Source of the DNA: Puccinia triticina
Lineage: Eukaryota; Basidiomycota; Pucciniomycetes; Pucciniales; Pucciniaceae
Assembly (NCBI RefSeq): GCF_026914185.1
Contig: NC_070571.1
Coordinates: forward strand, 372,001-436,000
Length of the DNA stretch: 64,000 nucleotides
Reading direction: 5' to 3'
Part shown: positions 42,863-52,069 of the stretch, piece by piece
Position numbering within the stretch: the first letter of the stretch is position 1
Layout: the number at the start of each line of letters is the position of its first letter
The notes under the pieces: generated by a model
Databases searched by the model: none
What the model saw: the letters and a program-made list of their open reading frames with translations, nothing else
What the model was told of the DNA's origin: nothing
Program-made: the position numbers and the translations under genes

Positions 42863-45800
42863 ACGAGGATAAAACCTCTTCACTTGATCCGCCGCGAACC
42901 GCCGCTTCAATTCGGTACCATCAAGCTCAGCAAGAACATAGGAGCCTCCAAAAACCTGCTTCACGACGCGGTAGGGGCCGTTCCACCGATGAGCAAACAA
43001 CTGCCCCCACTGCGTCTCGAGAGACCGATTGAAAACCAGAACTTGATCGCCGGGCTTGAGGGGATCGCGGATTCTTGATGAATGTTTCTCTTCCCAATAG
43101 CGCAAGGAATCGCCCCGCGCGTCCATCAATTTCCTGTAGGCAATACCGCGTGTCTCTTCGCTGCGCTCCAATTGGCGGGAGCGCGCGACAAGAAGGTCCG
43201 AAGTGTCCTCGACTGAGTCCCAGTCCACGCCCAGATATGATTCGATCTCGAGATCCAGGGGTAGCACCGCGCGCTGGCCGAAAACCAGCTCGTAAGGGGA
43301 GTAGCCGGTTGTTCTTTTAGTGGAAATGCGATCCGAAAACAGGACAAGCGGCAAATACTTGCGGCAATTTTTGCCGCTTTCACCAGCCAGCTTTACCAGG
43401 GCAGATTTGAGAGGACCGTGGCCGCGCTCCACCATCCCTTGACCTTCCGGATAGTATGGGGTAGAAACTCTGTGCTGGCCGGGCAACGCACGAAGCATCT
43501 CCGCCAACGCGCCGCCAAACTCGGATCCGCCATCTGTCGAGTAGGAACGTGCGAGTCCGTAGCGCATCGTCCAGTGCTCTTGAAGGAATGACGCGACCGC
43601 CTCCGATGTGAGATTATTAAGAATCTTCGCTTCCACCCAACCTGAAAAATCATCACGAGCCACAATCAAATACTTTGCACCACTTGCCTTGAGGTGAACC
43701 GCGTCCATCGCGACGCGCCCAAACACTGTAGATTCGCCGGTTGGATAACGTAGCTCCTGAGGGCGCCTTAAATCCTTTTTCTGGCACGCCTCACAACTTT
43801 GGCACCAACGCGCCACCGAATTCTTGAGGGAGGGCCACCAAAAGCGCTCTGAAACCCTCCGGTAGGTCTCTGCGGTACCACGATGCCCCAACGCTTCGTG
43901 TAGCTCCCGGAGAATTTCCTCTTGCTTAGACGCAATGGTTACTACAATGCGGGAACATGGACTACCGCGCTTCATTAGACGGCCGGCTTGCAGAAAGAAT
44001 TCGACGGATCTGCGCTTGAGCGCCTGAAACTCCCGAGCATCAGAACCAGTGGGCCGAGTCAAAGTTGCCAGGAAGATCTCCATTCGCCGCCAAAAACCCT
44101 CTTGATATCCCGAATAGCCTGACTCAGCGTTGACAGAGAAAGAATGCACAGGTCGAATAGAAGGAGCCTCCTCGTCAAAATCAGAGGATGGCGAATCAGA
44201 GTCTTCGTCGCCTTGCGGGCGGCGAGACAATCCGTCGGGCATCGTAAAAGATTTTCCGGGTTTGTGGACAATATCGAACGAAAAGAGCTGAATGAAAGCC
44301 ACCCAGCGCGTCATGGGAGCATTGGGTAGGCTTGGGGCGTTGATCATCTGAATAAGCGATTGCGCGTCCACTTGCAACTCGAACTGTTGTCCCCACAAAA
44401 TAGTCTGAAGCTTCTTGAGGATACGAGCCACGCCGCAAAGCTCCAATTTAGACTGAGAGTAGCGAGATTCGACATCTGAGAACAACAATGACTCGTAGAG
44501 AGCGGGTCGATCGAGCCCGTTCAAATCTTCCTGCATAAGAACTGCGCCAGCTGCGTGAGAACTCGAATCAACTGCGAGCTTGATTTTTCCCGCGTCAGGT
44601 CCGTAGTCGATCTTAACGAGAACGATATCCTTCCCAACAATGAGCTTCAGCTCCTCAAAAGAATCCTCACAGTCCGCCGTCCAAACAAAATCCATGTCCT
44701 TACGCGTCAGACGCCTGAGAGGGAGACAAATCTGAGAGAGGTTGGGAATAAAGACTCGGACATACACTACCACGCCTAGAAAGCCCCGCACTTCCGTCGC
44801 GTTCACCGGAGTCGGCCAGGACAGGATTTTGTTGACCTTTGTCTTCGCCATCCGTCGTCCCTCCTTGCAGACGACGTGTCCCACGATTTCAAGGGCAGGC
44901 ACACAGGCCGCCAACTTCGACGCTGAGACCGTAAGTCCTGATTCTTCAATGCGGAAGAGGATGCGCTCGAGGGTCTCCGCGTATTCCCAAATGAATCGCC
45001 TTATTCCTGAGTGCCATTCTAACTTCTCATTATCATAGTTGGAGGCTGGACCTTTTATTCCCCCATCGTCAATGAAGATCCCGGCGTGATCGGGAATCTC
45101 GTCCTGCAAGATCCAGACCATTTGCGCCTGGTAAACCGCAACGGAATTAGTCGCCCCCTGAGGGAGCCGGGTAAGCTGAAACCTGCCGAGAGGAGTGTCG
45201 AATGTTGTCAGGGGCCGAGAGATAGGATGCAAGGCGCGCTCATCGTAGCCGCCCATGATATCTCCAAGTCCGTAACATGCACGGCCGGAGAAAGACTCCA
45301 CGAATTCCTCCGTGGCTGGCGGAATGCCGGCGTCCCGGATGGTGACCTTATTCAAGGGTTGCAGGTCATGAACCACTCGAAGCTTGCCATTACTTTTCAA
45401 CACGCAAAAAACGGGGCTGGTGTAGCTCGACGTCGACTGCTCATACAGGCCAGTACGCACTCGCTCTCGTATGATCCGAATGTATTCGTCCATCTTAGCT
45501 GCTGGGATGGGAATTTTCTTCTTCTGCCAGGGTTCGTGCTCGATGACCGGAATGATGTAGGGAAGACCATAAGATTCTTTGAGGAGGCCGCGCTGGGACT
45601 CGTCGAATGCTATCGAAAGATTTCTCTCCGCCAACACATTCTTGATGACGTTCAACTCATCCGGGGATAACCATCCAGGCGGCCCAAAGTTCACTACTTG
45701 CAGACTTTCTTCCGTGACTCGGCCGCGCGGGACGAAAGGCCCGGCACAGGAGCGCGAAAGCCCCTGATAGGGATCGCGTGATAATGGAGGTCGTCGCAGC

Positions 45801-47071
45801 GGTGGATTTAGGCTTTGAGGCATTGGCTGATTCACGGGTTTAATCTTCCGCGACACCGGCTTATATTTTGCTGCAAAAGAGAGGAAAGCGCCCTCCTCCC
45901 AATGATCCACAAGCGCCAGCTGCGCACGATAACCAAGGCCGTGCTCGAGTAGCCGCCAAGTCCGGTGCTCTGCATGGTCTTGGAAAACCGCCTTCTCTGA
46001 AAAAGGAAAGCCGGACGGAAATTCTGGGCTCACAGACGTGGCTAAAGTAATGCTTTGACGACGCGTAGAGAGAGCCCTCGGAGGTGCACAATTGGGAGGA
46101 CTTACTTCTTTCCCTAAGTGCCCCCGCCGTAACCCAAAATAAACTTTGCCGCCTTCACAATCCAAACTGCACAGTTCTAGTTTATCCTCGTTGCGGCGAC
46201 CGCCGTCCATCGCCATCACGCCACCTATAAAAAAGGCAGGATCCAAGTTTGGGGGGCGGCTCACGGCAGTGGCATGTAATGCTTTTGATGACAAAGGAGC
46301 ATCGAGCCCGGAGGTGCATAATCGGGAGGAACTTACTTTTAGTTCTCCCAACCTCCGCGAGTTACCAATATCCTCCTCATACGCCTGGGCCTGTGACCCC
46401 TGGTAAACACAATAATTCGAATCTTGATGGTTGTCTTGAGAAAGCCGCTCTTGAGCCGCGGGTTCTTGATCCTGAAACGGGTCCTCAAGCGAAGAGAAGA
46501 GATGATAACACGACGAGGGGAGTTTATTCTCGTCGCGGAGACGTTCCAAATGGGATGACGGTCCTTCTGGAATCGGAGAAAAAGGCGGGGAGGATTCTTG
46601 GCTCACGAGTGTGGCGCGCGGTAGAGTTTTTGACATGGAGGGAGCATCAAGCCCGGAGGTGCATAATCGGGAGGAACTTACTTTTGGTTCTCCCAACCTC
46701 CGTGGTATAACATTTTCCTCCTGCTCGCCCCCTTCCTGGGAAAGTTCAGCGAAAGAACAAAACCGAGAATCCAAGCCGTAAAGAGGGAGCGAGTCGGGGC
46801 GAGTCGAAGGGAACACAGACGGAGAATGGATGACAGACTGCACGGATAGAGGGGAGGTGAAATCGGAACCGAAAGGAATATTTTTATGATTTGAGATTGT
46901 TTTACCGGTTTTTTTGGTTTTGAATTTTTTGTCTATATCGAAAGGGGACTGATCTTGAAAAGGAAAAGAGAAATAGCGCCCGTGAGACTCTTGATGATGC
47001 AGAGTTGACCCTGCGGAAGGACAGCGAGACTCCTTATTAAATCCTCCGCTTTCTGGGTCAACCCCTTCTAC
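42839..47071 (-). CDS. pol: gypsy E Pol (RT, RNase H, integrase)
   Basis: Entered by -1 slippage at 47077-47071 and open for about 1,410 codons. The first third is low-complexity and contains modules M5, M4 and M3 read through in frame. RT: HDLQPLNKVTIRDAGIP, CYGLGDIMGGYDE, FIDDGG (about 45070). RNase H: KLAVDSSSHAAGAVL (about 44580). Integrase: finger HEALGHRGTAE...CEACQK (about 43895-43780), D in AMDAVH, D in STDGGSEF, E in MVERGH. A C-terminal RWNGPYRVVKQVFGGSY module precedes the stop at 42839. Makes cDNA and inserts it. All catalytic residues are present, unlike in G. Confidence 0.92.
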   Translation of the reverse strand, partial: VEGVDPESGGFNKESRCPSAGSTLHHQESHGRYFSFPFQDQSPFDIDKKFKTKKTGKTISNHKNIPFGSDFTSPLSVQSVIHSPSVFPSTRPDSLPLYGLDSRFCSFAELSQEGGEQEENVIPRRLGEPKVSSSRLCTSGLDAPSMSKTLPRATLVSQESSPPFSPIPEGPSSHLERLRDENKLPSSCYHLFSSLEDPFQDQEPAAQERLSQDNHQDSNYCVYQGSQAQAYEEDIGNSRRLGELKVSSSRLCTSGLDAPLSSKALHATAVSRPPNLDPAFFIGGVMAMDGGRRNEDKLELCSLDCEGGKVYFGLRRGHLGKEVSPPNCAPPRALSTRRQSITLATSVSPEFPSGFPFSEKAVFQDHAEHRTWRLLEHGLGYRAQLALVDHWEEGAFLSFAAKYKPVSRKIKPVNQPMPQSLNPPLRRPPLSRDPYQGLSRSCAGPFVPRGRVTEESLQVVNFGPPGWLSPDELNVIKNVLAERNLSIAFDESQRGLLKESYGLPYIIPVIEHEPWQKKKIPIPAAKMDEYIRIIRERVRTGLYEQSTSSYTSPVFCVLKSNGKLRVVHDLQPLNKVTIRDAGIPPATEEFVESFSGRACYGLGDIMGGYDERALHPISRPLTTFDTPLGRFQLTRLPQGATNSVAVYQAQMVWILQDEIPDHAGIFIDDGGIKGPASNYDNEKLEWHSGIRRFIWEYAETLERILFRIEESGLTVSASKLAACVPALEIVGHVVCKEGRRMAKTKVNKILSWPTPVNATEVRGFLGVVVYVRVFIPNLSQICLPLRRLTRKDMDFVWTADCEDSFEELKLIVGKDIVLVKIDYGPDAGKIKLAVDSSSHAAGAVLMQEDLNGLDRPALYESLLFSDVESRYSQSKLELCGVARILKKLQTILWGQQFELQVDAQSLIQMINAPSLPNAPMTRWVAFIQLFSFDIVHKPGKSFTMPDGLSRRPQGDEDSDSPSSDFDEEAPSIRPVHSFSVNAESGYSGYQEGFWRRMEIFLATLTRPTGSDAREFQALKRRSVEFFLQAGRLMKRGSPCSRIVVTIASKQEEILRELHEALGHRGTAETYRRVSERFWWPSLKNSVARWCQSCEACQKKDLRRPQELRYPTGESTVFGRVAMDAVHLKASGAKYLIVARDDFSGWVEAKILNNLTSEAVASFLQEHWTMRYGLARSYSTDGGSEFGGALAEMLRALPGQHRVSTPYYPEGQGMVERGHGPLKSALVKLAGESGKNCRKYLPLVLFSDRISTKRTTGYSPYELVFGQRAVLPLDLEIESYLGVDWDSVEDTSDLLVARSRQLERSEETRGIAYRKLMDARGDSLRYWEEKHSSRIRDPLKPGDQVLVFNRSLETQWGQLFAHRWNGPYRVVKQVFGGSYVLAELDGTELKRRFAADQVKRFYPRGDISDQK
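46028..46128 (-). other. intron-like module M3
   Basis: GTAAGT at 46105-46100, about 75 nt to CTGTGAG; GGGGG/CCTCCC flank the donor. Inside the pol N-terminal region of E. Confidence 0.5.
46259..46356 (-). other. intron-like module M4
   Basis: GTAAGT at 46336-46331, about 75 nt to GCCGTGAG. GGAGG-TT-GGGAG before the donor pairs with CTCCC and CCTCC after it. Confidence 0.5.
46600..46701 (-). other. intron-like module M5
   Basis: GTAAGT at 46681-46676, about 79 nt to CTCGTGAG. Nearly the same sequence as M4; the two flank a duplicated coding stretch (RRLGE.KVSSSRLCTSGLDAP). Confidence 0.5.
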
Positions 47072-49188
47072 AAAAAATGCCGGCCCTCGATCGGGTCATC
47101 ACAAGCCTTATTCTTGTGTGTCAGGATTGTCTTACGCCCAGGGCCTGGGAAATCGCGCTCCCAGCGTCCCGCGTCCGTAGCGCAGAGAGAAACTTCGATC
47201 CTTCTTCCTGTCGAATCCGGAAGCAAAATCCGCTCGCCAGCTTGTCCAGAGAACGTCAACGTGGCCTCGAAATCCATGAGGAAGGGACGGCCGAGAATAA
47301 TGGGTCCTTCCATCCGAGTGATCCAGAAATGGCAAGTTCCCAAAATTGTCTTTCCAACCTTGATGGGAACATCCTCGGCCACGCCAACAAGCTCACAAGC
47401 CTGATTGCCGATCCCATAGACTGCTGATCGAAAATTCACTCGGGGACTGAGGTTGAGTTTAGTCGCCTGCGCATCGGATATCAAATTCAACTGAGAACCG
47501 GAATCGACCAAAGGCGCCGCGTTCCCCTCTTCCTCGCCAATCAAACAGGGGAGATACCCTAGCGGGCACGAGTACAGCCGGTTGTCGTCCGCCTGTCGAG
47601 GCGAGTCCTCCACAAGCGTGCCAGATGACACCCTCAACTCGCCATCTCCCACGTCTACACGCCTTCTGGAGACCCACTTCTTCATCCCATCCGCAACCGC
47701 CGGGGAAATCGCCAGAATCTCCGAAACCGTCAGGTTAGTAACAGGAAGATCCGAAATCTTCTTAATCACGCCTTCGACCGCATGGGGATGGTCCTTCGCA
47801 ATCCCTCTCTCAAAGCGCACCCTGGGCTGTGTCGATTCTGGCTTGCCGGCTGGCGTCGATGGAACCGGCTCCGTAGGTTCTGCACTCGAAGACGGCCCGG
47901 CTGGAGATCTCTCGAACAACTCGGGCTCTGCGCCCATTTCTTCGCCCTCGGAGTCGGAGCCCGAAGTAGGTTTCTTCTTGACCGGCCTCTTCGCCACGGA
48001 CGGTGGGACTGCCGGCGCCTTGAATGGTTTGGGCGCTTCGTGCCTCTTGCGCGCCGGATCCGACTGATAAACTCCACTGAAAGACTGCGAAGAGACTGCT
48101 GGAGGACTCCACGGGTCCAAGGAGCCGCAAGTGGTCCGGAATTCAGCCGCTGCCGCACTCGGATTTGGTAAGTACGACGCCACGACATGTCTGATCGGGC
48201 GAGAATTGTCTCGAGGGATTAGGGCACCGTTGGGGAGGAAGAAATCATTTCCCCTCTGCTCCACCAATTTTTCCTCTTTGTCCTTCTTTAGCTCAAAGCA
48301 ACGCGCCGTGCCATGACCTTCGCGGTGACAATAAAAGCAAACCAAAGGAGGGCGCGATCCAGCTGGAGCCGCCGACGCAGGTGCAGATCCCAGAAGTTCC
48401 TTCTTCAGTCGCTGCTCGAAAGACTGGAGCATGCGTGAGAGGTCATCGACGGTAGCCGGCGCCTGTGGTTGGACTGGCGCGTCTTTGGGCCGTCGATCCG
48501 CCTCCATCTTAAGCATGGTGTCGTTGGCCGCTTTGAAAGGACCCGGGACCGGATTTGATATTCTTGAATCCTCGAAAGTCAACGCTGTTTGGGTCTCCAT
48601 GACTGCCGTAACAGCCGATTTAAGAACCTCAAAAGAAGGAAGTCGAAAGCGCTTGTCGAGGGTAGTCACCATGGCCTTCTCCTTGATCAAATGAGCTCGA
48701 ATTCTCTCCTGGAAGCCTGATGAGAACGCTTGATAGTACTTCCTCTTCAGCTCTTCCTCGGAGTCGATGTGTTGCTTCGATACCAAATAAGATTGGATAG
48801 GCTCCCACGATTTCCGGAAGGCCTGATACTCCGAAACTGACGACACGCCACCCTTCGCCACCCATAGGTCCACGAGTGCGTCCAAGTCTCGCTCGGTGAA
48901 AAGGGCCTTGTCCACGTCTCCCCAGTATGCGATCATTGCAGCCCGCAACTTCGGCCAGTTCGGAGGCTTATATCCCTCCAACGTGGCTAGGATCGTCAGG
49001 ATTTCTCCCTCCTGAACGAAACAGCCGAGCTGACGCGCCATATCGTATTCCGACGCACCATCCAGCTGCGCTGCTAACTCGTAGAAGTCAAGAAACTGCT
49101 CCACTTCAGTGCCGTCGAAGCAGAGACCCTTCTTCTGGGGTTTTATCTTAACCATCCGGGCGCCTGGTGCTGCGGGTCCTTCGGCCAT
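47068..49188 (-). CDS. gag: gypsy E Gag with protease
   Basis: 706 residues from ATG 49188 (MAEGPAAPGARMVKIKPQKK). The frame is open further up to 49374, but that part lies in the leader and module M6, so the start after the module is preferred. Gag core with LCFDGTEVEQFLDFYELA and SEYDMARQLGCFVQ; CCHC knuckle CFYCHREGHGTARC (about 48340-48300); IPRDNSRPIRHV segment; acidic linker; protease PLVDSGSQLNLISD (about 47510) and IILGRPFLMD. Ends EGRHFL with TAG 47070-47068 directly after the slip site. Packages element RNA and processes Gag-Pol. Confidence 0.92.
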   Translation of the reverse strand: MAEGPAAPGARMVKIKPQKKGLCFDGTEVEQFLDFYELAAQLDGASEYDMARQLGCFVQEGEILTILATLEGYKPPNWPKLRAAMIAYWGDVDKALFTERDLDALVDLWVAKGGVSSVSEYQAFRKSWEPIQSYLVSKQHIDSEEELKRKYYQAFSSGFQERIRAHLIKEKAMVTTLDKRFRLPSFEVLKSAVTAVMETQTALTFEDSRISNPVPGPFKAANDTMLKMEADRRPKDAPVQPQAPATVDDLSRMLQSFEQRLKKELLGSAPASAAPAGSRPPLVCFYCHREGHGTARCFELKKDKEEKLVEQRGNDFFLPNGALIPRDNSRPIRHVVASYLPNPSAAAAEFRTTCGSLDPWSPPAVSSQSFSGVYQSDPARKRHEAPKPFKAPAVPPSVAKRPVKKKPTSGSDSEGEEMGAEPELFERSPAGPSSSAEPTEPVPSTPAGKPESTQPRVRFERGIAKDHPHAVEGVIKKISDLPVTNLTVSEILAISPAVADGMKKWVSRRRVDVGDGELRVSSGTLVEDSPRQADDNRLYSCPLGYLPCLIGEEEGNAAPLVDSGSQLNLISDAQATKLNLSPRVNFRSAVYGIGNQACELVGVAEDVPIKVGKTILGTCHFWITRMEGPIILGRPFLMDFEATLTFSGQAGERILLPDSTGRRIEVSLCATDAGRWERDFPGPGRKTILTHKNKACDDPIEGRHFL
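47071..47077 (-). promoter_or_regulatory. -1 ribosomal frameshift heptamer TTTTTTG
   Basis: In the gag frame: CAT TTT TTG TAG, i.e. T TTT TTG followed at once by the stop. The -1 frame is open from here (VEGVDPESGG) into pol. Confidence 0.8.
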
Positions 49189-49245
49189 CACGAAAAGAAA
49201 AGCACGGAAAAACCTGGGTTCGAGGGAAGAGGGAAGGGTCCGGTG

Positions 49246-49346
49246 CGGCTCACGTATGTGGCAGATGTAATGCTTCGATGACGCGTAGAGAGTACCCTTG
49301 GAGGTGCAACTTTGGGAGGAACTTACTTTTAGTTCTCCCTGCCTCC
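49246..49346 (-). other. intron-like module M6 (leader of gypsy E)
   Basis: GTAAGT at 49326-49321, about 77 nt to TACGTGAG, ending about 60 nt before the gag ATG. GGAGG..GGGAG upstream and CTCCC-type sequence downstream of the donor can pair. Likely a 5' UTR intron. Confidence 0.55.
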
Positions 49347-49516
49347 ACGAAAAGAATGCCCAAGCCTGCGACAATAAAGAAGAGTCGAGCTAAACAACAA
49401 ACAAAGAAAGAGAACTCCGGGATAAGGACCGGAAGGAAAATGAGAAGACTGATTGAGAATTTTCGGAGAAAAGAGCGCCTCGACCACCAGTCGTCCCAAA
49501 AAAAAAATCCTTGAGA

Positions 49517-49566
49517 CGAGACTGTAAATCTTGAGGTCGCTGGTTTGATCCCGGCTCGGGGGACCA
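49517..49566 (-). other. extended primer-binding site = tRNA-Tyr(GUA) nt 27-76
   Basis: Same 50-nt tRNA-Tyr match as at 7998-8047, with the single change TTTGATC for TTCGATC in the T loop. CCA at 49564-49566, two A residues, then the LTR. Sequence on the far side of nt 27 differs from gypsy A, so the shared block ends exactly there. Confidence 0.9.
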
Positions 49567-49568
49567 AA

Positions 49569-50404
49569 TGTGGAACTCCGACCGGTGCTGGCCGGCGGCA
49601 GTTACTTGAAGGGATGAGTGCGCCTAAACGCTGCCTTCACGGTGGTCCGGGAAAATCCTAGGATTCGAGGTTGATAGCGGAAGTGGGGGGGGGATTTATT
49701 GAGGGGCGATGAGGGGTAGATCCTCGTCGGCGGGAGTGTAAAGGTTTTGTTGATTTAAGGAAGGGAAAACTAAGAAGGTTTGGCGAACTACGCCAGGGAT
49801 AGTGATCTCAAAAAGTTTCCGAAGAAAGGTTCGGCGATGGGCTGAGAAATAACGTTCAGAAGCCTCCCAAAGATGTCAGATTTCTAGATATAAGATTATG
49901 GAATTCCAGCCGTAAGAATTTGATGGAAACAACCGAGATGAATAATATGGTTCAGACGGGGTCCCTGCCGCCCCTTCGCCTGAGTTTGAGCCGAACTCAA
50001 ACTCAAGCTCCAGGGTTTGTGACATGCTGCGGAAGAGTCATCACACACCTGCGCGCCCCTGCGCGCCCTACAACCGAGAAACAAAACCAAAAGAAAACAG
50101 AACAAAAACGCCCACAAGACCAAACAAGACCAACCCCACGCATAACCAACCATCCAAACGCGCGCCAGAAGAAATGTAAAAGGCAGAATAAAAGAAGAAA
50201 GCACCAAACAAATCACTCAACAAACCCACAGAAATTCTGTGTTAGGACCAAGAAAAAGAAGAAAGGAAAAAGAGAATAATTCAGAAAAAAAAAGAAAAGG
50301 GGGTGGAATTCTTGAGGATGAACTTGAGGACTTGAATCTTGAGGGAGGTTTGAATTGAGTTGAAATCCTAATGCGCGCACGGCGCCACCAAAATGTTCAC
50401 CACA
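49569..50404 (-). repeat. 5' LTR of gypsy E
   Basis: 836 bp, about three differences from the 3' LTR. The open frames at 49896-50279 mirror those of the other LTR. Confidence 0.9.
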
Positions 50405-51029
50405 GCGGTTAACGTGTTATGTCCAAATTTTTCCGGGTATTGAGGGTGAAAACAACCTCTGTTACGTTCTGGCCCAAGCACCAGGAAAAAAAAATAGTCA
50501 CTTGATGGCAAGTGACATGATGCAGCTTTGGTTTCTGCTCCAGAGCTACTCCAGCACTGCTCCAAGTCTGCTCCACCAGCACTTGTAGAGCTTGTAGGAC
50601 TGCACCAGAGCACTCAATGTGGCACGATCAGCTGATCCTAATTTTTTCCCAGGAACAGCTGATGCTCATCATAAGCTCAGCAGTAGGCATTGACTGAGCC
50701 TGGGCCAAAGCTGAGCATTGGCTGAGCCTGGGCCACAGCTGAGCATTGGATATTCCAAGCCTGAAACAAATCCAAGTGTCAGCTGGACCAAGAATATTCC
50801 AAATCTGAGCATCAGCTTAGCTAACAATGGTCCAAAGCTGAGCATCATCTTGGAAAAGGCTTGTGCAGAGCTTAGGATCAGCTGGGACAATACTGTTCCA
50901 AAGATTAACACCAGTTGGGCCAAAAATTTTCAAAAGCTGAGCATTGGCTGAGCCAATGCTGGTACAAAGCTGAGCATTGGCTGAGCCAAGGCTGTTCCAA
51001 AGCTGAGTATCAGATTTTTTGAGACTATT

Positions 51030-51571
51030 CAAAAGATTAATATCACCTGAGCCAAGGCTGTTCCACAGCTGAGCATCAGCTGAGCCAAGGCTGGTCCACA
51101 GCTGAGCATCAGCTGAGCCAAGGCTGGTCCACAGCTGAGCATCAGCTGAGCCAAGGCTGGTCCACAGCTGAGCATTGTCTTAGCCAAGGTTGGTCCACAG
51201 CTGAGCATCAGCTGAGCCAAGGCTGGTCCACAGCTGAGCATTGTCTTAGCCAAGGTTGGTCCACAGCTGAGCATCAGCTGAGCCAAGGCTGGTCCACAGC
51301 TGAGCATCAGCTGAGCCAAGGCTGGTCCACAGCTGAGCATCAGCTGAGCCAAGGCTGGTCCACAGCTGAGCATTGTCTTAGCCAAGGTTGGTCCACAGCT
51401 GCGCATCAGCTGAGCCAAGGCTGGTCCACAGCTGAGCATCAGCTGAGCCAAGGCTGGTCCACAGCTGAGCATCAGCTGAGCCAAGGCTGGTCCACAGCTG
51501 AGCATTGTCTTAGCCAAGGTTGGTCCACAGCTGAGCATCAGCTGAGCCAAGGCTGGTCCACAGATGAGCAT
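51030..51571. repeat. 33-bp minisatellite, 16 units
   Basis: Two unit types alternate: CAAGGCTGGTCCACAGCTGA-GCATCAGCTGAG and a variant with GCATTGTCTTAG. The 180-residue minus-strand frame is an artefact of the 33-bp period. Confidence 0.9.
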
Positions 51572-51577
51572 AAGCTG

Positions 51578-52069
51578 TCAGCGGTGGGTTACTCCGGGGA
51601 AGATGTGAATCCACTCGATGGAAGTTTACTGGGATAATCCAGTGGCTCTGAGTCGTAGATGGGGTTGAATCTGATCCAAAGAGTTTACACCCAGCCGGTG
51701 ATAAGTATTTGAGACAGTCAGGCTTGAGTTTCCGGACAGTGATTTGTTGATATGAGGGAAGCTGGCTATTTGAAGTAGTGATGTGTTGATGTATCTTCAA
51801 ATAAAGAGGAATGAATAAAAGATGTTTATTATGTTCTTCTCTTCTGAAAGTCTTTGGAACAAGAGAGTTTGAGGAGTACAACTCATATATCAGGCTTCTT
51901 GAGTTTGACTAGATACAAGCATATATATGCTATGTCAATAATAAAATCAGAGAGTGTGAAATGTAAAGAAATGAGTGAAATAAGTGTAAAACTTGGAATA
52001 ATTGCAGACAGTATAGCAAAACAGAAAATTGGCAAGTTAAGGGGTAACTGGGTTTTGCTTGCTGGCTGA
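51578..52069. mobile_element. 492-bp insertion in the minisatellite element
   Basis: Duplication CATAAGCTG (51569-51577, 52070-52078); the paralogue at 4080-4088 shows the empty site. Ends TCAGCGGTGGG and TCAGCCAGCAAG are weak inverted repeats. A 9-bp duplication suggests a Mutator-like non-autonomous element. No convincing gene. Confidence 0.75.

Larger units (their letters stand above)
41795..50404 (-). mobile_element. gypsy element E, apparently intact
   Basis: Both LTRs are 836 bp (41795-42630, 49569-50404) with only about three differences. Duplication GCGG (41791-41794, 50405-50408). From right to left: LTR, 50-nt tRNA-Tyr site, module M6, gag, -1 slip site, pol containing three further modules, module M2, hairpin, purine tract, LTR. 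No stop or frameshift in gag or pol other than the expected -1 step. It is the youngest LTR element here and the best candidate for an active copy. Confidence 0.93.

Noticed and set aside
49189..49374. Upstream extension of gypsy E Gag to 49374
   Set aside because: Runs through the leader and intron-like module M6; homology to A and B Gag begins only after the ATG at 49188.
51029..51571. 180-residue repeat protein on the minus strand
   Set aside because: The frame is kept open by a 33-bp minisatellite inside a non-autonomous element; the paralogue has a different unit number and no supporting start or domain.
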